This document shows, in pieces, positions 16,297-24,778 of a DNA stretch of 64,000 bases; position 1 is the first letter of the stretch; each line of letters opens with the position of its first letter. Made by a program: the position numbers and the translations under genes. The notes under the pieces are model-generated. The model was not told the DNA's origin, made no database searches, and saw nothing but the letters and a program-made list of their open reading frames with translations. Source of the stretch: Telluria mixta (lineage in GTDB: Bacteria; Pseudomonadota; Gammaproteobacteria; Burkholderiales; Burkholderiaceae_D). Where the stretch lies: NCBI RefSeq assembly GCF_029223865.1, contig NZ_CP119520.1, positions 4,402,001 to 4,466,000 on the forward strand, given 5' to 3'.

Positions 16297-18336
16297 ATGG
16301 CAGTGATCTCGATCAACGGGGTGAAGTTCGACCCCGCGCAGGACGCTCCGGCAATGCAGACCTTCGGCATGCTCAGTCAGACGAACATCGCGAAATCGGA
16401 CTACGTGCTCGTGCAGACACGCGCGCCGCTGACCGCGCCCGAGAAAGCGGCACTGGAACAGGCGGGCGTCCGGCTGCTCGAGTACGTGGACGACGCCTAT
16501 GTGTGCGCGTACAAGGACCGCGACCTCGACCGGCTGCGGGCGCTGCCGTTCGTCGCCTGGGCCGGCGACTACCCGGAGAAGGTCAAGGTGTCGCCCGAAC
16601 TGCACGCGGCGACGCAGTCCTCGTCCGCCCATGTGCTCAGCATGCGCAGTCCCGCCGGTTTGCCGGGCGGCGGCAAGCAGCACGTCAACATCGTGCTCCA
16701 GCGCGACGCCGACAGCGGCGCCGCGCTGGACCAGATCGCGACGGTCGCGGGCGTTTCCCGTGCCGGCCTCGCTGCCACGAACGGCAAGGTGCGTGCCGTC
16801 GTCGAGGCCGACCGGCTCGATGCGCTCGCGGGGATCGACCAGGTCCAGAAGATCGAGGCCGCCCGCGAGAAGCAGCTCTGGAATAACGTGGCGCGCGGCA
16901 TTCTCGGCGCCGACATCGTCGCTACCCAGGCCAGGTTCGAAGGCGCGGGCCAGATCGTGGCCGTGTGCGACACCGGCTTCGACAACGGCGACGCCGCCGA
17001 TCCGCATCCGGCCTTCGAAGGGCGCGTCAGGCAACTCTACGCGTGGGGCCGCCCCGGGGATCCCAGCGACCAGGACGGCCATGGCACGCACGTGTGCGGC
17101 TCGGTGCTCGGCGACGGCCATTCGGAAAAATATGGCGCGGTGCGCGGCTGCGCGCCCGCGGCCACGCTGGTCATGCAGTCGATCGAAAGCGCCGACGGCA
17201 CGCTGGGCGGCCTGCGCGATGGCGTGATCCCGATCCTGCAGCAGGCCTATGCCGACGGCGCGCGCGTCCACTCGAACTCCTGGGGCGATACGAACAACGG
17301 CTACTCGGCGGACTCGCATGACGTGGACGACTTCGTCTGGAACAACCGCGACGTCGTCGTCGTGTTCGCGGCCGGTAACGCGGGCAGGGACGGCAACCGC
17401 GACGGCACCATCGACGGGCATTCGGTCGGCTCGCCCGGCACCGCGAAGAACTGCATCACGGTGGGCGCGAGCGAGAACGACCGGCCGGGCTTCTTCTACG
17501 TCGGGAGCAATTTCAAATTCTCGAAATATGGCGAAGGCTGGCCCCGCCAATTCCCCGTGAAGCCGATCAGCACCGACACGATGGCCGAGAATCCCGACGG
17601 CCTGGCCGCGTTCAGTTCACGTGGCCCGACGGCGGACGGGCGCATCAAGCCGGACGTCGTCGCGCCGGGCACCGCGATCCTGTCGACCCGCTCGCGCGCG
17701 ACCGGCGCCGGCAGCGGCTGGGGACTGTCGGAGGACGACATGTACCTGTTCGAAGGCGGCACGAGCATGGCCACGCCGCTCGTCTCCGGCTGCGCGGCCG
17801 TCGTGCGCGAATACCTCGAGCAGAACGGTGCCGGGACGCCCAGCGCGGCCCTCGTCAAGGCGCTGATCGTCAACGGCGCCGAACCGTTGCGGGGCCAGTA
17901 CACGCCGAGCGAGACGGGCGTCGTGCCGAACCACCACCAGGGATTCGGCCGCGTGAACGTGGCGCGGTCCGTCGACGTCGACGACGGCAGCCGGTTGCTC
18001 CATTTCTGGGACGAGGACCGCACGCTCGACACGGGCGAGGAACAGGTGTTCAAGGTGGCCCTGCCGAAGCACGCGAAGAGCCTGAAGGTGACGCTGGTCT
18101 GGACCGATCCTCCGGGCGAAACCCTGCAGAACGACCTCGACCTCGTCGTCATGGCCGGCGGCGAGGTCGGGTACGGCAACGCGGCGCCGGGGTCGACCAT
18201 TCCCGACCGCGTCAACAACGTCGAGCAGGTGTTGCTGCTTGCCGTGCCGCCGGGCGACGTCGAGATCCGGGTGAAGGCCTACCGCTGCGCGATCGTGCCA
18301 CAGAGCTTTGCGCTCGTGGCGCGGGCCTATTACTGA
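16297..18336 (+). CDS. Subtilase (S8 peptidase) without signal peptide
   Basis: The start ATG 16297 has a strong GAGGAG site; the product is 679 residues. The catalytic triad is complete: Asp225 in VAVCDTGFDNGD, His262 in DGHGTHVCGS, Ser490 in GGTSMATPLVSG, with oxyanion Asn361 in FAAGNAGRD. A region of about 200 residues precedes the protease domain and could be an inhibitory or recognition domain. A KP-43-like beta-sandwich follows (KVTLVWTDPPG...LQNDLDLVV). The N-terminus (MAVISINGVKFDP) has no secretion signal, unlike most bacterial subtilases, so it may act inside the cell or be exported by another route. It probably forms an operon with the HEALE protein upstream. Confidence 0.92.
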   Translation: MAVISINGVKFDPAQDAPAMQTFGMLSQTNIAKSDYVLVQTRAPLTAPEKAALEQAGVRLLEYVDDAYVCAYKDRDLDRLRALPFVAWAGDYPEKVKVSPELHAATQSSSAHVLSMRSPAGLPGGGKQHVNIVLQRDADSGAALDQIATVAGVSRAGLAATNGKVRAVVEADRLDALAGIDQVQKIEAAREKQLWNNVARGILGADIVATQARFEGAGQIVAVCDTGFDNGDAADPHPAFEGRVRQLYAWGRPGDPSDQDGHGTHVCGSVLGDGHSEKYGAVRGCAPAATLVMQSIESADGTLGGLRDGVIPILQQAYADGARVHSNSWGDTNNGYSADSHDVDDFVWNNRDVVVVFAAGNAGRDGNRDGTIDGHSVGSPGTAKNCITVGASENDRPGFFYVGSNFKFSKYGEGWPRQFPVKPISTDTMAENPDGLAAFSSRGPTADGRIKPDVVAPGTAILSTRSRATGAGSGWGLSEDDMYLFEGGTSMATPLVSGCAAVVREYLEQNGAGTPSAALVKALIVNGAEPLRGQYTPSETGVVPNHHQGFGRVNVARSVDVDDGSRLLHFWDEDRTLDTGEEQVFKVALPKHAKSLKVTLVWTDPPGETLQNDLDLVVMAGGEVGYGNAAPGSTIPDRVNNVEQVLLLAVPPGDVEIRVKAYRCAIVPQSFALVARAYY

Positions 18337-18349
18337 CCCGTCGTGCCGG

Positions 18350-20233
18350 TCACAGCGGCCGCAGCCACAGCGCCTGGCCGCCGGAAGCGGGCAGGTCGAG
18401 CTGCAGCACGGTGGCGGCGTCCACCGTGCGGGTGCGGATGCCGACTTTCGTCCGCGTCGGCGCGGCCGGGTCGTCCGCATAGATCGTCGCCTCGTAGCGC
18501 TTGCCCTTCGGGAGGAAGTCGAAGCGCAGCGGGATGCGGCGCGCGTCGTTGTTCGTGATGCTGCCCACGAACCACTCGTCGCCCTTGCGCCGCGCGATCG
18601 TCACGTCGCGGCCGGGGGCGCCGTCCAGCACGCGCGTCTCGTCCCACGTGGTCGGGATGCGGTCCCAGAACGCCAGCTCGGGCTCGTCGCGCGAGCGGTC
18701 CGGCGTGTCGTACCAGTACAGCGTCTGCAGGGGGCTGTAATAGATCACGGCCAGCGCCAGCTGGTGCGCGTGCGTCGTGCGGATGCGTGGGTCGTAGTAG
18801 CAGATCGTGTAGTCGGCCGCGCCGGCGAGGTAGCGCACGAACGGCAGCACCGTGTTGTGGGTGGCGTCCGGCATTTCCTCGTTGCCGCGGATGCCTTCCG
18901 CCGTCAGCAGGTTCGGCCAGGTGCGCTGCTCGCCGGTGGGGCGCCAGTCGTCGTGGATGTTCACCATGATGTGGGCGTCCGCCGCCTGCTGGATCCTGTT
19001 TTCGAGCCATGTCGTCCAGCGGTGCGAACCGACTTGCACGAAGCCGAATTTCACGCCTGCGACACCCCAGTCGCGGTAGGTCTGGAACAGCGTGTCGCCC
19101 TGTGCCATCAACCCTTGCTGGTTCACGTACAGCCACACGCCGATGCCCTTGGTTTTGGCGTAGGCGATGATGCCCGGGAGGTCGAAGTCGGGAATCGCCA
19201 CCTTCGTCGCGTCGGCGTCGAACGAGAAGGCGTTGCCGTACCACTTGAAGTCGATCAGGATGTGCTGCAGCTTGTGGCGCGCGGCGAAGTCGATGTTGGC
19301 CTTGGCGTCCTTTGTCGTCAGCGACATCACGCGCATGATCTTGCCCGGCTTGATCCACGACGTGTCGGCGATGCGCGACGGGGCGTTCAGGTTCAGGATG
19401 AAGTCGTTGTTCTCGATCAGCTGGCCGGGACGGCGCGCGATCATGATGCCGCGCCAGGGCGTGGCGAAGGGCGAGACCAGGTCGGCCGGGTCGTGCATGG
19501 CCGTGACCAGCGTGTCCGGCTTGTCCGGGCTGAGCTTGAACTTGGTGCGCGCGTAATCGACCATCTGGCCTTCGAGCAGGGCGACGGACAGGCCGTTCGG
19601 CAGCTGCAGCGTGAGCGGGCGCTCGGCCTGGTCCGGCCAATTGGAAAGCGGCATCAGCTGGTACGGGCCCTGGGCCCAGCCGTGGAACCACGCCCGTGTG
19701 CCGGCCGGCAGCGCGAATTCCGTATCCTCGCCGATCACGCGGTAGTACGTGCCTTTTTCGTTCTCGGGGAACGCGAAGCGCAGCGCCACCCCGGCGTCGT
19801 ACGCGCGCACTTCGACGGACAGTTTATAGGTCGGGTTGTCGTCCTTGACCAGGTCGACGGCGAGGGCTTCGTAGTGGTCGCGGACCTGCGCGCGTTCGCC
19901 CGTGACGGGTGTCCACGTGCTGTCGTGGCTCGCGCGGCGTACGCCCGTCACGCGCAGGTTTTCGAACCAGCGCGCGTGATGGTCGACGGGCAGGGCCATC
20001 GCGTTCTCGGACAGGTGGTTGTCGAGCCGCAGTTCCAGCCGCGAGTCGCGGATGACGGTCTCGCCGTCGTAGCGCACGTTGTAGGACAGGGCGCGCTTGC
20101 CCGCGGCATCCATCTTCTGCGCCAGTTCGAGCACGATGTGGCCGTCGGGCGATGCGACGCGTTCGATCATGTCCGCGGCGGCCGCATGGACGGTGGCGGC
20201 GCACAGCCACACGGCGGCGAAAAATTGACGCAT
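18350..20233 (-). CDS. Glycoside hydrolase family 97 (alpha-glucosidase/galactosidase type)
   Basis: The 627-residue protein has a signal peptide (MRQFFAAVWLCAATVHAAAA), an N-terminal beta-sandwich (DGHIVLELAQ, AYDAGVALRF), a (beta/alpha)8 barrel (HILIDFKWYG, GIGVWLYVN) and a C-terminal sheet domain, the GH97 layout. Family signatures include IHDDWRPTGEQRTWPNLLTAEGIRGNEE. The position that holds the nucleophile Asp in retaining members (GVKxDF) is Gly here (GVKFGFV), which favours the inverting group acting through acidic residues in the HDDWRPTG and GNEE stretches. Exact specificity is unclear. It acts on alpha-linked sugars in the periplasm and is likely co-regulated with the GH43 gene 700 bases away through a shared promoter motif. 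Confidence 0.88.
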   Translation of the reverse strand: MRQFFAAVWLCAATVHAAAADMIERVASPDGHIVLELAQKMDAAGKRALSYNVRYDGETVIRDSRLELRLDNHLSENAMALPVDHHARWFENLRVTGVRRASHDSTWTPVTGERAQVRDHYEALAVDLVKDDNPTYKLSVEVRAYDAGVALRFAFPENEKGTYYRVIGEDTEFALPAGTRAWFHGWAQGPYQLMPLSNWPDQAERPLTLQLPNGLSVALLEGQMVDYARTKFKLSPDKPDTLVTAMHDPADLVSPFATPWRGIMIARRPGQLIENNDFILNLNAPSRIADTSWIKPGKIMRVMSLTTKDAKANIDFAARHKLQHILIDFKWYGNAFSFDADATKVAIPDFDLPGIIAYAKTKGIGVWLYVNQQGLMAQGDTLFQTYRDWGVAGVKFGFVQVGSHRWTTWLENRIQQAADAHIMVNIHDDWRPTGEQRTWPNLLTAEGIRGNEEMPDATHNTVLPFVRYLAGAADYTICYYDPRIRTTHAHQLALAVIYYSPLQTLYWYDTPDRSRDEPELAFWDRIPTTWDETRVLDGAPGRDVTIARRKGDEWFVGSITNNDARRIPLRFDFLPKGKRYEATIYADDPAAPTRTKVGIRTRTVDAATVLQLDLPASGGQALWLRPL

Positions 20234-20248
20234 GAAGTCTCCTTGATT

Positions 20249-20283
20249 TGTTATCGATCACATGGTAGCAGATATCCGCTACC
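20249..20283 (-). promoter_or_regulatory. Operator candidates upstream of the GH97 gene
   Basis: Two elements lie just upstream of the GH97 start. TGTTATCGAT at 20249-20258 is found again, in the same orientation relative to transcription, before the GH43 gene (ATCGATAACA at 20926-20935). GGTAGC-N8-GCTACC at 20264-20283 is a perfect inverted repeat resembling the TGGTAGCGCTACCA-type boxes that LacI-family regulators use at TonB-dependent receptor and glycosidase genes in related bacteria. The binding protein is not in the window as far as can be told. Confidence 0.45.
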
Positions 20284-20298
20284 GGATGCAATCGGTGC

Positions 20299-20862
20299 TT
20301 AATCGCTCTGCAGGCTGGGGAAGCTGTCGCTGAAATCGCCGCGGGCGCGCGCGGCACGTTCGTCGGCCAGGTCGCGCCCGAGCGTGGCGACGCAGGACGC
20401 AAGGTCCTCCTCCTTGCCGGCGACGGCGACCGTCCGCGCGGCGGCGCCGTCAATGCGCATCCATAGTGTCCGCTGGCGCAGGAACGTCCGCAAGACGTCC
20501 ATCATGGCCGCGGCGGGGATCTCCGCCGATGCGCGGTCGGCCCTGGCCGGGCGTAACGCGACGCTGAGCGCCGTCTGCGCGCCAGCGCCGATTTCCAGGA
20601 GGTGGGGGCGGGCCGGCGCGTCGTCGTCGCGCAGCCTGACCTTGCCGACCAGTTCGAGCTTTTTTGCGTCGACGCCCACGCCGAGCGTCAGGCGCAGGAA
20701 CTGCCGGATGTCGCCCTCGACCGGCATCGTCGCGAGCGTGCACTGCACGATACCGTGGTCGCCGGCGTCCATCCAGAACGCCAACTGCTCTTGCGCCGGT
20801 GCGGGCCGGGCGAAGCAGGACGTCGCACTGAATACGGCAAGCAGGGCCAGCACCGGTCTCAT
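20299..20862 (-). CDS. Exported hypothetical protein
   Basis: ATG 20860-20862 follows AGAGGAAG and gives 187 residues starting with a signal peptide (MRPVLALLAVFSATSCFARP), cleaved probably after CFA. The longer frame to 20949 would start inside the promoter of the divergent GH43 gene. The mature part is soluble, with no recognisable motif; phrases such as VQCTLATMPVEGDIRQFLRLTLG and LRTFLRQRTLWMRIDGAA suggest a small beta-rich periplasmic protein. It sits between the two glycoside hydrolase genes, upstream of and co-directional with GH97, but the 65-base gap contains GH97's own operator candidates. Function unknown. Confidence 0.7.
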   Translation of the reverse strand: MRPVLALLAVFSATSCFARPAPAQEQLAFWMDAGDHGIVQCTLATMPVEGDIRQFLRLTLGVGVDAKKLELVGKVRLRDDDAPARPHLLEIGAGAQTALSVALRPARADRASAEIPAAAMMDVLRTFLRQRTLWMRIDGAAARTVAVAGKEEDLASCVATLGRDLADERAARARGDFSDSFPSLQSD

Positions 20863-20925
20863 TGTCTTCCTCTCATCGATCGCGGCGGCCAGTGTAATAA
20901 AAAGTCCGCGACAAATGGTGGAGAT

Positions 20926-20935
20926 ATCGATAACA
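20926..20935 (+). promoter_or_regulatory. Shared promoter motif upstream of the GH43 gene
   Basis: ATCGATAACA, 28 bases before the GH43 start codon, is identical to a 10-mer that precedes the GH97 gene on the other strand (20249-20258) in the same orientation relative to each gene. The flanks (GATATCGATAACATT) extend it toward a palindrome of the LacI/GntR operator type. Shared control of the two hydrolases is inferred. Confidence 0.4.
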
Positions 20936-20963
20936 TTGCACATCCACACACGGAGACGAGCAT

Positions 20964-22070
20964 ATGAAGCACAAGACGAAGATCTTCCTGGCGGCGGCGC
21001 TGCTGGCCACGGCGGCGGCTGCGCAGGCCGACGGCGTGTTCCGCCCCGGCGCGCTGTGGCCCGACGACAAGGGCGTCCACATCAATGCGCACGGCGGCGG
21101 CATCCTCGAACACGACGGCGTGTATTACTGGTTCGGCGAGCACAAGGTGGCCGGCACGGCGGGCAACCGCGCGCAGGTGGGCGTGCACGTGTACAGCTCG
21201 CGCAACCTGACCGACTGGAAGGACGAAGGCATCGCTCTCGCCGTCACCGACGACCCCGCGAGCGACATCGTGCGCGATGCCATCATCGAGCGGCCGAAGG
21301 TGATCCGCAATCCGAAAACAGGAAAATTCGTGATGTGGTTCCACCTGGAGCTCAAGGGCAAGCGCTATGACGCGGCGCGCGCGGGCGTGGCCGTGGCCGA
21401 CAAGGTGACGGGGCCGTACGTCTACCAGGGTTCGTTCCGGCCCGACGCGGGCGCGTGGCCCCTCGACGTGACGCCGGCGGACAAGGACCCGGCCACGTCC
21501 TTCCTTGCGCGCGACCACGCGGGCGGGCAGATGTCGCGCGACATGACCTTGTTCGTGGACGACGACGGCAAGGCCTACCAGCTGTATGCGTCCGAGGAAA
21601 ATCACACGATGCACGTCTCGCGCCTGGCGGACGATACCCTGCGCTCCGCCGGGCAGTACGCACGGGTGAAGCAGAACGGCGACGACGAAGCCCCGGCCAT
21701 CTTCAGGCACGGCGGCAAATACTACCTCGTGACGTCGGGCCTGACGGGCTGGGCGCCGAACGCGGCCAAGTCGTACGTGGCGGACGATATACTGGGCCCG
21801 TGGCGTGCGCTCGGCAACCCGGTGCGCGGCACGCCGGAACAGCAGAAGATCACGTTCGGCGGCCAGTCGACCTACGCGCTGACGTTGCGCCGTAACGGTT
21901 GCACGCGGCATATCCTGATGCTGGACGTCTGGCGCAAGGAGGATGCGATCGACGGGCGCTACGTGTGGCTGCCGGTCGAATGGGAAGGCGGCAAGCCGGT
22001 CGTGCGCTGGCGCGACCAGTGGACGCTGGCGGACATGGACAAGCTGCCCTGCGACGGGCCGGGAGACTAA
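20964..22070 (+). CDS. Exported glycoside hydrolase family 43 enzyme
   Basis: The 368-residue product has a signal peptide (MKHKTKIFLAAALLATAAAAQA) and a single five-bladed propeller domain. Typical GH43 features are the acidic blade starts in NAHGGGILEHDGVYYWFGEHK, MSRDMTLFVDDDGKAY and GDDEAPAIFRHGGKYYLVTSG with GWAPNAAKS. These match the branch including exo-beta-1,3-galactanases and related arabinan/xylan enzymes; I cannot fix the substrate. The start is supported by GGAGACGAG about four bases upstream. The next gene begins one base after its stop, so they are co-transcribed, although a functional link with the DHFR-like protein is not obvious. Confidence 0.85.
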   Translation: MKHKTKIFLAAALLATAAAAQADGVFRPGALWPDDKGVHINAHGGGILEHDGVYYWFGEHKVAGTAGNRAQVGVHVYSSRNLTDWKDEGIALAVTDDPASDIVRDAIIERPKVIRNPKTGKFVMWFHLELKGKRYDAARAGVAVADKVTGPYVYQGSFRPDAGAWPLDVTPADKDPATSFLARDHAGGQMSRDMTLFVDDDGKAYQLYASEENHTMHVSRLADDTLRSAGQYARVKQNGDDEAPAIFRHGGKYYLVTSGLTGWAPNAAKSYVADDILGPWRALGNPVRGTPEQQKITFGGQSTYALTLRRNGCTRHILMLDVWRKEDAIDGRYVWLPVEWEGGKPVVRWRDQWTLADMDKLPCDGPGD

Positions 22071-22071
22071 C

Positions 22072-22629
22072 ATGGGACGTTTGACCTTCAGTATCAACCT
22101 TACGCTGGACGGCTGCGTCGACCACCGGGAAGGCATCGCCGACGACGAGACGCATGCCTTCTTCACCCGCCTCATGGACGAGAGCGGGGCGATGCTGTGG
22201 GGCCGCGTCACGTACGAGATGATGGAGAGCTACTGGCCCGCGGTCGCCAGTGGCGCCGTGGACGCGCCGCCGGCGCTGCGCGAATGGGCCGTCAAGCTGG
22301 AGGCCAAGCCGAAGTACGTCGTGTCCTCGACGCGAACGGACTTCCCCTGGACCCACAGTCATCACATCGCCGACGACCTGCGCGCGGGCGTGCAGAGGCT
22401 CAAGGACGCGACCCCGGACGGCGTTCTGCTCGGCAGCGGCAAGCTCGCCGTCGAACTGGACCGGCTGGATCTGATCGACGAGTACCGCTTCCTCGTGCAC
22501 CCCAGGATTGCCGGCCATGGCCCGACCTTGTACGAAAGCGGACTGCCTGCCACGCGGCGGCTCGAATTGATCTCCGCGCACCCGCTGCGCAACGGCGCGG
22601 TTGCGATGCACTACCGGCGCGCGGGCTGA
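22072..22629 (+). CDS. Dihydrofolate reductase-like (RibD C-terminal) family protein
   Basis: The 185-residue protein begins MGRLTFSINLTLDGCVDHR and has the RibD-C fold marks: GAMLWGRVTYEMMESYW, KYVVSSTRTD, and DGVLLGSGKLAVELDRLDLIDEYRFLVHPRIAGHGPTL (described by its parts GSGKL, DEYRF and HP.I.G.G.T). Such proteins are NADPH-dependent reductases of unknown substrate, often annotated as dihydrofolate reductase family; they are not the essential folate enzyme. ATG 22072 lies one base after the GH43 stop, with GGGAGA serving as a ribosome site within that gene's end. Confidence 0.88.
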   Translation: MGRLTFSINLTLDGCVDHREGIADDETHAFFTRLMDESGAMLWGRVTYEMMESYWPAVASGAVDAPPALREWAVKLEAKPKYVVSSTRTDFPWTHSHHIADDLRAGVQRLKDATPDGVLLGSGKLAVELDRLDLIDEYRFLVHPRIAGHGPTLYESGLPATRRLELISAHPLRNGAVAMHYRRAG

Positions 22630-22636
22630 CCCGGCG

Positions 22637-23242
22637 TTATTCGATGGTCCACCGGTACTGCACGACAGACACCTTTTCCACCGGCACGCCGGCCGACGTG
22701 CCCGGCGTGAAGCTGCAGCGGGAGAGGGCGGCCAGCGCGGTCTGGTCCAGTGCGGGATAGCCCGACGACGTCCCAATCTCCGCCTTCCTGATCGCCCCGT
22801 CGGCGCCGATCAGGAAGTTCAGCTTGACCAGGCCCATGTGCTTCGCCCGTACCTCGTCCGGCGGATAGGCCGGCCTCGGGCACGTCTTGAAATCGATCAT
22901 GGCGGGCAGCTCGGCCGGATTCAGCGACGCCGCCGGCAGCGCGCTGTTGGTCTGACCGGCATCGTAGCCAACCGGACGCAAGCGCAAGGTCACGTCCCGC
23001 TCGCGGTCGTCATGTGCCCTGGTGACCGCAAACTGGCGGGACTGCTTGACTTGCGCCACGAAGTCGCGCTCGGTCATCGGCTTGCCATGCTCATCCACGT
23101 AGTTGAAGTTGTCCACGGGGCCGACCCCCTGGCGGGCAAGCGCGTCGGCCAGGGCCGGGGGAACGGCCGCCGGTTGCGTTGCGCAGCCGGCAAGCGCGGC
23201 AAATCCGAGAACGGCAAGTCGCTTCTTGAAGTCGGTTTTCAT
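22637..23242 (-). CDS. Lipoprotein with TonB C-terminal domain
   Basis: From ATG 23240-23242 the product is 201 residues. It starts with a lipoprotein signal (MKTDFKKRLAVLGFAALAGC, lipobox LAGC, Cys20) rather than the membrane anchor usual in TonB. The last 90 residues are a TonB-C fold (CPRPAYPPDEVRAKHMGLVKLNFLIGADGAIRKAE is read as its start; then SSGYPALDQTALAALSRCSFTP). Such short, lipid-anchored versions are common in Oxalobacteraceae and their role is unclear; energy transfer is unlikely without a transmembrane helix and ExbB partner. An upstream Met exists (frame to 23299) but the lipoprotein signal marks the true start. Confidence 0.82.
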   Translation of the reverse strand: MKTDFKKRLAVLGFAALAGCATQPAAVPPALADALARQGVGPVDNFNYVDEHGKPMTERDFVAQVKQSRQFAVTRAHDDRERDVTLRLRPVGYDAGQTNSALPAASLNPAELPAMIDFKTCPRPAYPPDEVRAKHMGLVKLNFLIGADGAIRKAEIGTSSGYPALDQTALAALSRCSFTPGTSAGVPVEKVSVVQYRWTIE

Positions 23243-23477
23243 GATCGGGCGGAAAGTTGTCGGACAACCAGTGTATTTGCAAAGTTGCCGAGATGGCAAG
23301 CGGCGATCCTTCCCGCATGAAGTAACAATGTGGATGACAAAAGTTAGCTAAAAGTTACAATCCAATGGGATAATCGCCCGGCTCGCGCGACCCTGGCGAG
23401 TCGGCAGTACTGTCTGCTGCACAGAATGACTTTATGGAGAAGTTATGGAAATTCACTGCTTTGCTGTGGGTGCTTGA

Positions 23478-23891
23478 ATGAAGCCGGCCTTCGCGGCCGC
23501 CGCGGTCGGCGCGCTGCTCGCCTGTGGGCCTGGTGCGCACGGGGCCGTGCCGAAAACCTGCCCGGCCCCGGACGGCACCCCGATGACGGCCAACTACTCG
23601 CAAAAGGACTTGTTGAAAAACTGGGCCTTGAGCACGTGCCTGGCAATCGTAGCGACCGACCCGGCGCTGCGCGCGGACGCCAACGCCACCGCCAGCGCGT
23701 ACATGGAGTTCGGCCATCAGGCGCCAGAGGCGTATGCCGCCTTGCGTGAGCTGGCGGAGAACTATGCGGCGCGCCGCTACAGCGGCTCGGTCGAAGGACG
23801 GTTCGATACCATGAAGTGCATCGACCTGTTCCATAGCCGCGAGCTGAACAGCCTGGCCACCAGACTGGCCAAGCCGTCCAGGGAACGTTGA
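23478..23891 (+). CDS. Putative T6SS amidase immunity protein, Tai4-like
   Basis: The 137-residue exported protein has a signal peptide (MKPAFAAAAVGALLACGPGAHGA) and a compact helical mature part with YSQKDLLKNWALSTCLAIV, ASAYMEFGHQAPEAYAALREL and YSGSVEGRFDTMKCIDLFHSRELN. This pattern (two cysteines, KDxxLxxxLSxCL, MKCIDLFHSxEL) matches my recollection of Tai4 immunity proteins, which bind Tae4 peptidoglycan amidase in the periplasm. No Tae4 or T6SS gene is visible in the window, so it would be an orphan. Its start overlaps by ATGA the end of a 15-codon ORF at 23434-23481 (MEKLWKFTALLWVLE), which might be a leader. Confidence 0.6.
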   Translation: MKPAFAAAAVGALLACGPGAHGAVPKTCPAPDGTPMTANYSQKDLLKNWALSTCLAIVATDPALRADANATASAYMEFGHQAPEAYAALRELAENYAARRYSGSVEGRFDTMKCIDLFHSRELNSLATRLAKPSRER

Positions 23892-23923
23892 CACACTGCG
23901 GTCGGTTCAAAGCAAAGCCAGCC

Positions 23924-24619
23924 CTACCGCTCGTTCCGACCCTCCGCCTTCGCCGCATCTTCCGCCGCCTTTAGCGAGGCATGCGCGACGGGCAGGTGCC
24001 AGTCCAGCTTGATCGCCGCCAGCCGTAGCCCGAAGCACAGCGCCGCGCCCGCGCAGGCGCTCACGGTCCCGGGCACGCCGAGCGCGTCGCCCGTCACCAT
24101 CACGGCCGCGCCGGCCAGCGCGGCGACCGCGTAGATGTCGGAGCGCAGCACGGCGGGAATCTCGGACAGCAGCACGTCGCGCGCGACGCCGCCGCCGACG
24201 CCGGTCAGCATGCCGAGCAGGGCGGCCATCACGGGGTCCAGCCCGAACACGAGCGCTTTCTGGGCGCCGGCCACGCAGAACAGCGCGAGGCCGGCCGCGT
24301 CGAAGATCAGCACGGGGCTCTGCAGGCGCTTGATGCGCGGATACCAGAAGAAAATCAGCACGCCCGCGAGCAGCGACGCGGCGAGGTAGCGCCAGTCGCG
24401 GATCGCGGCCGGCGGCGTCGCGCCGATCAGGACGTCGCGCACGATGCCGCCGGAGTTGGCGGCGACGAACGACAGCACCAGCACGCCGAACAGGTCGAGC
24501 CGGCGGCGCACGCCGGCCACGGCGCCGCTCAGGGCGAACACGAATGTGCCGAGCAGGTCGAGCGTCAGCACGAGGGTCTTGATGGCGGCGCTGACGTCGA
24601 GCGATACGGGAGGAAACAC
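23924..24619 (-). CDS. TRIC-family (trimeric intracellular cation channel-like) membrane protein
   Basis: The 231-residue protein has about seven membrane helices arranged as two related halves. Each half carries the glycine-rich signature of the family: SGGIVRDVLIGATPP in the first and GVGGGVARDVLLSEIPAVL in the second. Prokaryotic members (YicG/YadS type, formerly UPF0126) form trimeric K+ channels in structural studies; the physiological role in bacteria is not settled. The C-terminal 25 residues are charged and cytoplasmic. It is a single gene, convergent with the Tai4-like gene (32-base gap). Confidence 0.93.
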   Translation of the reverse strand: MFPPVSLDVSAAIKTLVLTLDLLGTFVFALSGAVAGVRRRLDLFGVLVLSFVAANSGGIVRDVLIGATPPAAIRDWRYLAASLLAGVLIFFWYPRIKRLQSPVLIFDAAGLALFCVAGAQKALVFGLDPVMAALLGMLTGVGGGVARDVLLSEIPAVLRSDIYAVAALAGAAVMVTGDALGVPGTVSACAGAALCFGLRLAAIKLDWHLPVAHASLKAAEDAAKAEGRNER

Positions 24620-24778
24620 GAAAACCTCGTCAAGGACGGCGAAAACCCGCCATTATGCCGCGCCCGTCCGCTGAAAGGTAATTGAAGGGTTGCGTCGCTA
24701 TAGTGGCCTCCATTCACCAGGCTGATCGACCGTATCAACGGGACCGATATCTGGCCTGGACAAGAACGAGGAGCAGAC

